Shown piece after piece: positions 33,482-41,454 of a stretch of DNA of 64,000 nt. The number at the start of each line of letters is the position of its first letter. The stretch's first letter is position 1. Below the pieces are notes generated by a model, which was not told the origin of the DNA, searched no databases, and saw only the letters and a program-made list of their open reading frames with translations. A program made the position numbers and the translations under genes. Origin of the DNA: Bdellovibrio bacteriovorus str. Tiberius (GTDB lineage: Bacteria > Bdellovibrionota > Bdellovibrionia > Bdellovibrionales > Bdellovibrionaceae); assembly GCF_000317895.1 (NCBI RefSeq), contig NC_019567.1, positions 2,604,001 to 2,668,000 on the forward strand, read 5' to 3'.

Positions 33482-33892
33482 ATGCTGAGTTTCATCATGC
33501 TACTGGCCTTAGCTGGTAATGCACAGGCCCAGAACCCACCTAAAGCCAAGAAAATGAACACTTCCATCTATGAACAGGAAGCCGAAGAGGAAAAATCAGA
33601 GAGTTTTTCCGCCAAAGTCCGCGTTGTTCGCGAGATTTCCGATGAGGTCGAGGTCTTCTTTGAGGGCGAGAAAGCCAAAGGTGCCTACACCCTGCCGCGC
33701 TCCCTGCCGCAATATGGCGCACTGCTAAAGATCCTGGAGAAATCCCGCAAGCCGGGCGGCCCTCCGGTGCAGATCTCTGCTGACGGCGATAAACGCATCA
33801 AAACCGTCGAGGCGTCCGCCGCCCCGAAATCCACGGTGATCGTGCCTGACGACCCAAACAAGAAATGGGATTTCGGTAAAATTCCAGATTGA
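33482..33892 (+). CDS. Small exported protein of unknown function
   Basis: 136 residues with a short signal peptide (cleavage near NAQAQ), a charged Glu/Lys segment, and a domain of about 70 residues with mixed strands (KVRVVREISDEVEVFFEG). No known domain. GAAAGGGG precedes the ATG. It lies 35 bases before the LtaS-like gene and is probably cotranscribed, so an envelope role is plausible. Confidence 0.82.
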   Translation: MLSFIMLLALAGNAQAQNPPKAKKMNTSIYEQEAEEEKSESFSAKVRVVREISDEVEVFFEGEKAKGAYTLPRSLPQYGALLKILEKSRKPGGPPVQISADGDKRIKTVEASAAPKSTVIVPDDPNKKWDFGKIPD

Positions 33893-33903
33893 TCCTAAGC
33901 CCG

Positions 33904-33924
33904 GGAAGTGAGATTTTCACTTCC
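33904..33924 (+). promoter_or_regulatory. Hairpin directly before a start codon
   Basis: Perfect eight-base stem GGAAGTGA/TCACTTCC with a five-base loop ends 3 bases before the ATG at 33928. It contains the only purine-rich tract that could act as ribosome site, so it may restrain translation. Confidence 0.45.
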
Positions 33925-33927
33925 TCA

Positions 33928-36045
33928 ATGAAAAACACTCGGGCACTTTGGTTCAATCAATCCTGGCTATACCTTAAGCGCATTCTGATCGTGAATGTCG
34001 CTTTTCTGATTATCGGTTCCGTCTGGCGCTGGGCATTTATGGCCACCTTCGGCGATGCCCGCGAACTGTCCCAGCTGGCACCCGCGGTTTTCAAAGCCTT
34101 CGTTCTGGGCTTCCGCTTTGACAGCACCGTCCTTTTTTACGTGAATGCCATTCCTTTGCTGATTCTGCTGTTCTTAAGCTTCTTCACTTTCTGGAAGGGT
34201 TTTGAATCTTCACTTTCAAAAATCTATTCCCGCTTCACCGCTTTCCTGGTTCCCTACTACACCGTGATGCTGTTTATCGTGATGTTTGTCACGGCCGTGG
34301 ACTTTGGTTTTTACAGCTTCTATCAGGACCGCATCAACGTTCTGATTTTCGGATACTTTGAAGACGACACCGTCGCCATCACCAAAACAATCTGGCGCAA
34401 CTATCCGGCCGTGTGGATTTTCCTGGGGCTGGGGCTTTTCACCTATCTTTTGTGGAAGGGTCTTAAGATCAACTTCACTCAAGGTCGTGAGTGGCTTCCG
34501 TGGCGCGCGCAAAAAATCTCTTACCCGGTGTTTGTGCTGTTCTTCTTCGTATTGTTTGTCTTAAACGGCATCGGAGCCCGCGGATCTTTGGCGCTGTTTC
34601 CACTGAGCGAAATGGACACCGGGATTTCCAAAAGCATCTTCGTGAATCATCTAAGCTTTAACGGTGTGCGCGCTTTCGGTCGCGCGGTGGAACTTAAGGC
34701 CCAGCAGATTTCCCAATGGGACAGCAATCTGCGCCACTATGGTTATGGCGGCAATTACCGTCAGGCCTTTGCGGATTTCTATCAGATCTCGGTGGATCAG
34801 GTGCCGGCCGACCCGCTGGATCTGATGAAGCGCCAGACACCGAAAAATGCGTGGGCAGAAAAGAACCGCCCCCATGTGCTGTTGCTGGTGATGGAATCGA
34901 TGGGGGCTTACTGGTTTAACTATAACAACCCGGAATTCAATCTGCTGGGCGACTTCAAAAAACACCTGAACGAAGACACCTATCTGACAAACTTCCTGTC
35001 CAGCACCAACGCAACGATTGGCAGCCTTAGCTGTTTGATGATTGGCTCTCCGCAAAGACCTATTGGCGAGTTTTTGACGGAAAGTGATTACCTGCAGGTG
35101 CCGTTCCGTTCCAGCACCGCAAGAGTTTTCAAAAGTGCCGGCTACAAAGCCCGCTTCCTGTACGGTGGAAACCCCGGCTGGCGTGAAGTGAACAAGTTTG
35201 CGATCAAGCAGGGCTTTGACACCGTCGAGGGCGAAAGCGAAATGGCCGAGGCTCTTGGCGGACTTAAAGAACGCCACGACTGGGGCGTTTATGATGAAGA
35301 GCTGTTTGACTATGTCTATAAGACATTAAGCGAAAGCACCCAGCCCCAGTTCATGCTGACCATGACCACCACGAACCATCCGCCCTATCAGCTTCCGCAC
35401 TCTTATCAGGTGCCGGATCTGAAAACCCCGGATGAACTAAAATCCCGTCTGATCGGTGACGCGGCTTTGGCGGAAAAGCGCTTTAAAACCTATCGCTATT
35501 CTTCTGATCAGCTGGCGAAGTTCATGACGAAACTTAAGAACTCGCCGTTGAAAGACAAGGTCATCGTCGCCATCACCGGAGATCACACCTTCTGGATTGT
35601 GAACTTCACCGAACAAGAGCTTTTGCAAAAAGGCTCGGTTCCTTTCTATCTTTACCTTCCAGAACCTATCCGCAAAAAAATGGATCCTGAGACCTTTGGC
35701 TCCCAGGCGGACATTGCGCCGACACTTTACAATCTGGCACTGTCGGAAGTTCCTTACTCGGCGCTGGGCCGTGATCTGTTTGAAAAGAACGGCGACTTTG
35801 CGGTGAATGCTTTCAACCTGATTGCTGATCGCACGGGCGGAGTTCTGACAACCAGCAAACCCGAAAATGACATCTCTTTGGACTGGGAAGGCCACTATGA
35901 GCGCCTGGTCCGTGGTGAAAACACCGAGCACAAAAAACAACTCGCCGTGAAATACAAATCCTTGATGAGTGTCCTGGATTATTATTTCATGAAAGAAAAG
36001 CAAGATCAGAAAGGGCCCGTGGATCATGCGGATTCTAGTCGTTGA
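33928..36045 (+). CDS. LtaS/sulfatase-type phosphotransferase, membrane protein
   Basis: 705 residues from the ATG at 33928; a TTG at 33889 overlapping the upstream stop is an alternative. About five N-terminal membrane helices (to about residue 235) are followed by an alkaline-phosphatase-fold domain: PHVLLLVMESMGAYW (metal Glu), STNATIGSLSCLM (candidate nucleophile Thr) and IVAITGDHTFWIV (Asp/His). The family moves phosphoglycerol or phosphoethanolamine onto envelope polymers. In a Gram-negative cell the acceptor may be a glycan or lipid A. It overlaps the response regulator by 20 bases. Confidence 0.9.
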   Translation: MKNTRALWFNQSWLYLKRILIVNVAFLIIGSVWRWAFMATFGDARELSQLAPAVFKAFVLGFRFDSTVLFYVNAIPLLILLFLSFFTFWKGFESSLSKIYSRFTAFLVPYYTVMLFIVMFVTAVDFGFYSFYQDRINVLIFGYFEDDTVAITKTIWRNYPAVWIFLGLGLFTYLLWKGLKINFTQGREWLPWRAQKISYPVFVLFFFVLFVLNGIGARGSLALFPLSEMDTGISKSIFVNHLSFNGVRAFGRAVELKAQQISQWDSNLRHYGYGGNYRQAFADFYQISVDQVPADPLDLMKRQTPKNAWAEKNRPHVLLLVMESMGAYWFNYNNPEFNLLGDFKKHLNEDTYLTNFLSSTNATIGSLSCLMIGSPQRPIGEFLTESDYLQVPFRSSTARVFKSAGYKARFLYGGNPGWREVNKFAIKQGFDTVEGESEMAEALGGLKERHDWGVYDEELFDYVYKTLSESTQPQFMLTMTTTNHPPYQLPHSYQVPDLKTPDELKSRLIGDAALAEKRFKTYRYSSDQLAKFMTKLKNSPLKDKVIVAITGDHTFWIVNFTEQELLQKGSVPFYLYLPEPIRKKMDPETFGSQADIAPTLYNLALSEVPYSALGRDLFEKNGDFAVNAFNLIADRTGGVLTTSKPENDISLDWEGHYERLVRGENTEHKKQLAVKYKSLMSVLDYYFMKEKQDQKGPVDHADSSR

Positions 36046-36712
36046 AGATCAGATAAAGATGGCGAACTTTTTGAAAAAAGGCCTCAATGAGGTTGGCTAT
36101 GCCGTGGACCTGGCTGAAAGCGGATCTGCCGCTGAATCTTACATGGCCCAAGGCGACTATGATCTGGTGATTCTGGACGTGATGCTGCCTGATCAAAGTG
36201 GTATTGATACCGCCCGCCACATCCGTCGTGACGGCTATGAAGGTCCGATCCTGATGCTAACGGCCCTGTCCACCACCAAGGACAAAGTTCATGGACTGGA
36301 TGCCGGTGCTGATGACTATCTGACCAAGCCCTATTCTTTTGATGAACTGCACGCCCGCGTGCGCGCGCTGCTTCGCCGAAAGGCCCCGTCCCAAGGCGGT
36401 GCTGTCAGCAACATCCTGAAATATGCGGATCTGGAACTGGATCTGATCCAGCGCAAAGCCCGCAGAAGTGCGCAAGAAATCTCACTGACTTCCAAAGAGT
36501 TCGCTCTGCTTGAATACTTCATGCGAAATCCTGAGCGCCCGTTGGGCCGCGTTTCCATTGCCGAACATGTCTGGGACATTCACTTTGATTCTGAAAGCAA
36601 CGTGATTGACGTCTATATCAATTTGCTGCGAAAGAAAATCGATGTCCCGTTCCCGAAACGTCTGATTCATACGGTGGTGGGTACAGGCTATGTTCTTAAA
36701 GAAAATCTATAA
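36026..36712 (+). CDS. OmpR-family response regulator
   Basis: 228 residues. Receiver domain (1-120) with acidic pair near Glu7-Asp8, phospho-acceptor Asp51 (VILDVMLPD), Thr in LTALST and Lys in TKPYSF. Winged-helix DNA-binding domain (about 130-226) with SLTSKEFALLEYFMRNP and NVIDVYINLLRKKID. It overlaps the LtaS-like gene upstream and the kinase gene downstream (23 bases), forming an operon that probably senses envelope state. Confidence 0.95.
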   Translation: MRILVVEDQIKMANFLKKGLNEVGYAVDLAESGSAAESYMAQGDYDLVILDVMLPDQSGIDTARHIRRDGYEGPILMLTALSTTKDKVHGLDAGADDYLTKPYSFDELHARVRALLRRKAPSQGGAVSNILKYADLELDLIQRKARRSAQEISLTSKEFALLEYFMRNPERPLGRVSIAEHVWDIHFDSESNVIDVYINLLRKKIDVPFPKRLIHTVVGTGYVLKENL

Positions 36713-38147
36713 TTTCTTTCAAAGTTTCAGCATTCGTCTGCGCCTGTCGCTGATCTTTGTGCTGATCTTTGGCGCTACCACCGTTTTCTTTAATATGTTC
36801 CTGTTCCAAATGATGATCGACACCCTTCAACAGGATTTCGACGATGCTTTATTCAATTACTGCGTCGACGTTTCCGACGGGATTGAAATCGGCATCAAGG
36901 GGGACCTCAGCTTCCCTCCCCTAAGACTGGATCACGGGAAAATCCTTCCGTTCCCGCTGGGAACAGCGCTGATTCAGGTGCGTCACAGTTCTGGCGCCGT
37001 GCTGGCGCGCGTGGGAAATTTCGGCGAGTTCAGCCCGCCCTACAAAAAAGACTTCGAACGCATCTGGAAGGGCGAAGAAGCCACCTATCGCACCATCGAA
37101 CACATCCGCAATATTCCCTCGGCCGAGGCCGATTCGTACCGCCTGATTTCATTCCCGCTGGATAACGCCGCCAAGCCCCAGTTGATGCTGCAAATTGCCG
37201 TGCCAATGACCTTGATGGAAACCCAGATTCAAAAGCGTCTGACGCTGTTGCAACTGGGTATTCCGTTTGTTTTGTTCGTGGCAACCCTGGGCGGAATGTT
37301 CCTGTCGGCGCGCGCTTTGAACCCGGTGAATAATATCATTAAGATCGCCAAGGAAATCAAAGTCACCGAGCTTTCCAATCGCGTCCCCGTTCCCAATGCC
37401 AACGATGAAATCAAACAGCTGTCACTGACGCTGAATGAAATGCTGGATCGTATTCAGCAGGCCTTCCAGTCCCAGGAACGGTTCGTTGCGGATGCCTCGC
37501 ACCAGTTGCTGACACCACTGACAATCATGCGCGGTGAAATGGAACTGCTGCAGAAAACTGAACAGCGCGATGTCGATCAATTTATCAAAAGTGCTTTGCA
37601 GGAAGTGGACAATCTTTCCAGTATCGTGCAGGAAATGCTTTTGTTGGCTCGTGTGGATGCGGGGATTGGCGCCTTGAATCTGGAAGATCTGAATTTTGAC
37701 GAACTGGTTTTTGAAGCCCTGACTCGGGTTGAGAAACTGGCAAAATCAAAAGATATCAAACTGAAAGTCACAATTAATAATGAAACCGGCGAAGAACACA
37801 AACCTATTCGTGGCGACAACGACCTGCTGACGAATCTCATTGTGAACATCGTTGAAAATGCCATCAAGTATTCACCCAATCAGGAAGTGGTCTCTGTGAC
37901 GGTCAATCATGGCCGCGAGACAACAGAGCTGCTGGTTGAAGACAATGGCCCGGGCATCCCGGAAGAACAACTGCCGTTCATCTTTGAACGCTTCTCACGC
38001 GGTTCCAATATGGAGACTCGTGTTAAAGGCTTTGGTCTAGGTTTAGCAATCGCGCAAAAAATCGCCATTCTTCACAATGCCAAGCTAAGTGCTCAGAATC
38101 ATTCAGGGTCAGGTGCGAAGTTCGGGTTTGAAATTAAAAACATTTAA
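36690..38147 (+). CDS. Membrane sensor histidine kinase
   Basis: 485 residues. Two membrane helices (about 18-42 and 186-208) enclose a periplasmic sensor of about 140 residues. HAMP (about 210-260) is followed by the H-box DASHQLLTPLT (His271; Gln replaces the usual Glu after His) and an ATPase with NIVENAIKYSP, DNGPGIP, FERFSRG and GFGLGLAIA. It should phosphorylate the overlapping OmpR-type partner. The Gln may alter phosphatase activity, since that position takes part in dephosphorylation in HisKA kinases. Confidence 0.95.
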   Translation: MFLKKIYNFFQSFSIRLRLSLIFVLIFGATTVFFNMFLFQMMIDTLQQDFDDALFNYCVDVSDGIEIGIKGDLSFPPLRLDHGKILPFPLGTALIQVRHSSGAVLARVGNFGEFSPPYKKDFERIWKGEEATYRTIEHIRNIPSAEADSYRLISFPLDNAAKPQLMLQIAVPMTLMETQIQKRLTLLQLGIPFVLFVATLGGMFLSARALNPVNNIIKIAKEIKVTELSNRVPVPNANDEIKQLSLTLNEMLDRIQQAFQSQERFVADASHQLLTPLTIMRGEMELLQKTEQRDVDQFIKSALQEVDNLSSIVQEMLLLARVDAGIGALNLEDLNFDELVFEALTRVEKLAKSKDIKLKVTINNETGEEHKPIRGDNDLLTNLIVNIVENAIKYSPNQEVVSVTVNHGRETTELLVEDNGPGIPEEQLPFIFERFSRGSNMETRVKGFGLGLAIAQKIAILHNAKLSAQNHSGSGAKFGFEIKNI

Positions 38148-38175
38148 TCTGCTTTTAATCAAAGATTTAACCCCG

Positions 38176-38228
38176 TTTGTTAGCCTTTTCTAGTTCGCAA
38201 TTGAAGCTAACAAAGAACCATTAGGAGG
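38176..38228 (+). promoter_or_regulatory. 5' leader hairpin and strong ribosome site
   Basis: TTTGTTAGC (38176-38184) and GCTAACAAA (38206-38214) form a nine-base stem, followed by AGGAGG at 38223-38228 and the ATG at 38234. The layout suits an mRNA-stabilising leader of an abundant transcript. Confidence 0.5.
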
Positions 38229-38233
38229 TTACT

Positions 38234-38455
38234 ATGAAATTCGCTTCTATCTTGATGACTATCGCTTTCGCAGGTGTTGTTGCTCACGCTAACGAAACTG
38301 CTCCAGCTGCTACAACTGCTGCTCCTGCTGCTCCAGCTCACGCTGAAGTTAAAGCTGAGAAAAAAGCTGCTAAGAAAAAACACGCTAAAGAAGCTGCTCC
38401 TGCAGCGGCTGCAGCTCCAGCTGCTCCTGCTACTACAGCTCCTGCTGGTCACTAA
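38234..38455 (+). CDS. Small exported Ala/Pro/Lys-rich protein, likely abundant
   Basis: 73 residues: signal peptide (1-19, cleavage VAHA-NE), then a low-complexity chain of Ala, Pro, Thr and a Lys-rich centre (EKKAAKKKHAKEA). Nearly every Ala codon is GCT, unlike neighbouring genes, which points to strong translational selection. A full AGGAGG, a leader hairpin and a UUCG terminator also point to high expression. No domain; it could bind nucleic acid, peptidoglycan or lipopolysaccharide through its cationic centre, which is speculation. Confidence 0.85.
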   Translation: MKFASILMTIAFAGVVAHANETAPAATTAAPAAPAHAEVKAEKKAAKKKHAKEAAPAAAAAPAAPATTAPAGH

Positions 38456-38485
38456 TCTTTCGCTCTCACGAGCAAAAGATGTGAT

Positions 38486-38514
38486 AAAGGGAACCTTCGG
38501 GTTCCCTTTTTTTA
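38486..38514. terminator. Intrinsic terminator with TTCG loop
   Basis: Stem AAAGGGAACC/GGTTCCCTTT with a TTCG tetraloop and T-run. Strong for the plus-strand small gene, usable by the convergent fibrinogen-like operon. Confidence 0.92.
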
Positions 38515-38534
38515 TTTCTGAATGTGTTGCTGAA

Positions 38535-40004
38535 TTATTTCACCCAAAGTTCCACACGCGGAACACCGATAGAGCCTGCGCCCGTCACCGCATCTGATGC
38601 CGGAATCCCCGACGGAGTTCCATAGGTCGCACTTGCCAGCATTCCCACCGCATAGAACCAGTTCGAATGCCCGACCGAGCCTTCAGCCAGCGCCGATGTC
38701 ATGGCCCCGTTATATTCAAGACCGCCCCAATAGTTGGTGGTTGATTCCACAGTCACTGCCGTGTAGCCAGCAATCGCCTGCGAAGTGAAGTTGCTGGTCT
38801 GAGTCCACCAGTTACGAATTGAACTGCCCGAACCCGGCCAGTTGATTCGAAGCTCCAGTTTACCCGAACGATAGAAACCACCCACGCGTCCCATGATGGA
38901 ATAACGACCCGCCTGAGGTGCGCCTGAATTATAACTGAGTGCCTCTGCCGTGCTGGCAAACAGACCATCGGAAAAATTGTGATTCAGGATGCGTGTCCAG
39001 CCGCCACCATCTGTGGTCATGTCACAGTAAACCGGAATCGCACCGCCACCACCAGGGTTGATTGTGTATAATCCTGATCCGATGGATGCCCCGGCATCCA
39101 GAATGGCTTTGCAGGAATTGTAAGTCGTGTATGTGTCATCTTCCTTGATCCAAAGATTCACTTCCGCCACGCCAGCACCAGTTCCCAGAACTGCACCCGC
39201 AGAAGGAATACCTGCGGGCGTTCCATAAGCAACCGTGGATCCGATCGCGTACCACCAGTCCGGATACTGTACCGAACCATCCAGCAAAGAGTTATTATTG
39301 TTCACCGGACCGTGAGCCCCGTTCCCCAACTCCAAACCACCCCAACGATCAGTAATGGCCGTTGCCATGATCGGCACCCAGCCCGCAACTACAACGTCGT
39401 TCAAAGGATTTGTCGTTTGCAGCCAGATATTCTTATAAGCTGAATAGCCCGGCCAGGTCTGACGGAAGCGATACTTTCCGTTCGTCACAAAATCAGGAAT
39501 CTTCGTTAGTTGAGAGTAAAGATTTCCCGTCGGGGCACCGGTATTTTTCGACTGAGCATCTGTCGTACTGGCAAAATATCCACCGGCAATATTGTGGCGG
39601 AAGATCCGTGTCCAGCCACCCCCATCAGTCGTCATGTCACAATACGCTGAATAGGATCCATTTGCACCGGTACCATCGGAATCAATCGTGTAAAGCCCGT
39701 CCGCCGGGCTTCCCATCAGATCTTTGATCTCTTTGCAGGATTTTGGGTAACACTGGGTCGCGACAATAAACGCCGGCTTTGAGGCTCCGACAAACGTGGT
39801 CCATTCCGTCGATGTTTTTGTGGGCACAAAAAGATCACTGCTGGCGTGGTTGTTGGTAACAATGTAACAGGACCCTTGCGAAGAAACGTAAGGCAGATAA
39901 AGCCGTGTCGAGCCCCCGACCGGAATACGATAGCCTTCACTGAGAGTGTTTATTCCCAGCACAAATGGCACCATCATAATCATCAAGGCAATTCGCATTT
40001 TCAT
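38535..40004 (-). CDS. Secreted protein with two fibrinogen-like domains
   Basis: 489 residues with a signal peptide (about 1-18). Two tandem copies of a fibrinogen-like module each begin CK[EA]I, pass through GLYTI and reach the hallmark YCDMTTDGGGWTRI. Each continues to an RWGGLE or YWGGLE segment and a W[WF]YA[IV]G...YGTP end. Fibrinogen-like domains in animal lectins bind acetylated sugars and calcium. It is the last gene of the fibre operon, 18 bases after a paralogue, with a weak ribosome site. Probably a surface or secreted lectin; its ligand is unknown. Confidence 0.9.
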   Translation of the reverse strand: MKMRIALMIMMVPFVLGINTLSEGYRIPVGGSTRLYLPYVSSQGSCYIVTNNHASSDLFVPTKTSTEWTTFVGASKPAFIVATQCYPKSCKEIKDLMGSPADGLYTIDSDGTGANGSYSAYCDMTTDGGGWTRIFRHNIAGGYFASTTDAQSKNTGAPTGNLYSQLTKIPDFVTNGKYRFRQTWPGYSAYKNIWLQTTNPLNDVVVAGWVPIMATAITDRWGGLELGNGAHGPVNNNNSLLDGSVQYPDWWYAIGSTVAYGTPAGIPSAGAVLGTGAGVAEVNLWIKEDDTYTTYNSCKAILDAGASIGSGLYTINPGGGGAIPVYCDMTTDGGGWTRILNHNFSDGLFASTAEALSYNSGAPQAGRYSIMGRVGGFYRSGKLELRINWPGSGSSIRNWWTQTSNFTSQAIAGYTAVTVESTTNYWGGLEYNGAMTSALAEGSVGHSNWFYAVGMLASATYGTPSGIPASDAVTGAGSIGVPRVELWVK

Positions 40005-40022
40005 GTCTGTCCACGTCCCGTC

Positions 40023-41450
40023 TTAGCGAAGATAGAATTTAAAATTACACGCGTTACCCTTGCCACTGTAACACACTTCCGTCGCTTTATACGATGGCAC
40101 AATGCCTTCGTTACCTGAATTGAAGGCGATGTTAAAGGCATCCGAAGCACTGTAATTGTCATTGGCAGTTTGTCCCGCACAGCCGGCCGTCCGGCTGGTG
40201 TGACGAAGGTTCCCGGCACACTTGGTGCTGTTATAATTCCAGTTTCCGCCGGCCAAATCAATGATCGCAGCGCCCCCATTGTATGATGGAGACACAAACA
40301 TGGCATCCGTCGTGTTCACGGCAATTGAAAATGCCTCGACATTCACCGACGCCTGCTGAGACGCCATCACGTGTTTACCAGCCGCGGCCAGGTTGTAGGT
40401 GTTCACAAAAAAATCATTCGGCGTGGTGCCAGTCACCGCACCATTGGAATATGCCACCAACGTCCATCCGCCACCGGATGTCGTCATATCACAGTAAACA
40501 TCATAGGGTGCAGTGGCCCCGGCGCCATCAATGTCAATCGTATACAGTCCGTCGCCCTTGGAGGCTCCGGCTGCCAGGATCGCCTTACAGGAATTATAAA
40601 CCGCGTGGGTGTCATCGTCCTTCATCCACAGATTCACTTCGGCGACACCGTGGCTGGTTCCCAGCATTTCAGACGCGGGAATACCCACCGGTGTCGTGCC
40701 CCAGGACACATACGCCCCCACAGCATAATACCAGTTGGCATGATTGACAGAACCTTCGATATAAGCCGACGTCTGCGCCGGCCCGTGGGCACCGTTACCC
40801 AATTCAAGACCACCCCAATAGTTGGTATATCCCTGAACAAAAACTGTTTTATATCCTGCCACCACCACATCCGCAGTGGGATTGGTCGTCTGGAACCAGA
40901 TGTTTTTCAGGTCTTCCCCAGGCCAGGTCAGGCGGAACTGGTATTTGTTCCCGGCAGTTTTAAAATGATCGATTTTATTTAGAATAGAATACAGGTCCGC
41001 CGTCGGAGCCGTCGTATTTTTACTGCTGGCGTCCGTGGCATCGGCAAAATACCCGCCTGCGATATTGTGTTTGAACACGCGAGTCCATCCGCCACCATCA
41101 GTGGTCATGTCGCAGTAAACCGGATACGGAGAACTTCCCGTGGGATCGACGTAATAAATGCCGTCCCCTTCGGAACCATTGTTGTTCAAAATATCCAAAC
41201 AGGATCCACATTTAGTCAAAGAGACATTTGTGAGGGTGGCTGCACGGAATGCCGTCCATTCGGCAGCTGTTTTAGTGGGAACAAAAAAGTCCTTGTCCGC
41301 CGTGGCATTTACCACTTTCTTACAGACGCTATGAGCATTGATGGCCTTGGTCGTGCCACGATTCACCCGGTGACCGGTGTCCTGGGTGTTCAGTGCCACC
41401 AGCAACGGTGACACGGCTAGAATAAGAATGATCTTTCCAATGATCTTCAC
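40023..41450 (-). CDS. Secreted fibrinogen-like protein, paralogue of the next gene
   Basis: 475 residues, GTG start four bases after the fibre stop, so translation is probably coupled. Signal peptide (about 1-20). The first module has YCDMTTDGGGWTRVFKHN and aligns along its length with both modules of the downstream paralogue. The second has YCDMTTSGGGWTLVAYSN, but its C-terminal half differs (CSGKGNACNFKFYLR-like end), so it has a different second lobe. Many paired cysteines (CGSC, CKAI) suggest disulfides outside the cell. Confidence 0.9.
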   Translation of the reverse strand: MKIIGKIILILAVSPLLVALNTQDTGHRVNRGTTKAINAHSVCKKVVNATADKDFFVPTKTAAEWTAFRAATLTNVSLTKCGSCLDILNNNGSEGDGIYYVDPTGSSPYPVYCDMTTDGGGWTRVFKHNIAGGYFADATDASSKNTTAPTADLYSILNKIDHFKTAGNKYQFRLTWPGEDLKNIWFQTTNPTADVVVAGYKTVFVQGYTNYWGGLELGNGAHGPAQTSAYIEGSVNHANWYYAVGAYVSWGTTPVGIPASEMLGTSHGVAEVNLWMKDDDTHAVYNSCKAILAAGASKGDGLYTIDIDGAGATAPYDVYCDMTTSGGGWTLVAYSNGAVTGTTPNDFFVNTYNLAAAGKHVMASQQASVNVEAFSIAVNTTDAMFVSPSYNGGAAIIDLAGGNWNYNSTKCAGNLRHTSRTAGCAGQTANDNYSASDAFNIAFNSGNEGIVPSYKATEVCYSGKGNACNFKFYLR

Positions 41451-41454
41451 TGTC

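Noticed and set aside
33446-33520. AAAGGAGGTG followed by a short TTG frame before 33482
   Set aside because: The 18-codon frame overlaps the real gene, which has its own GAAAGGGG site. Chance is the simplest reading.
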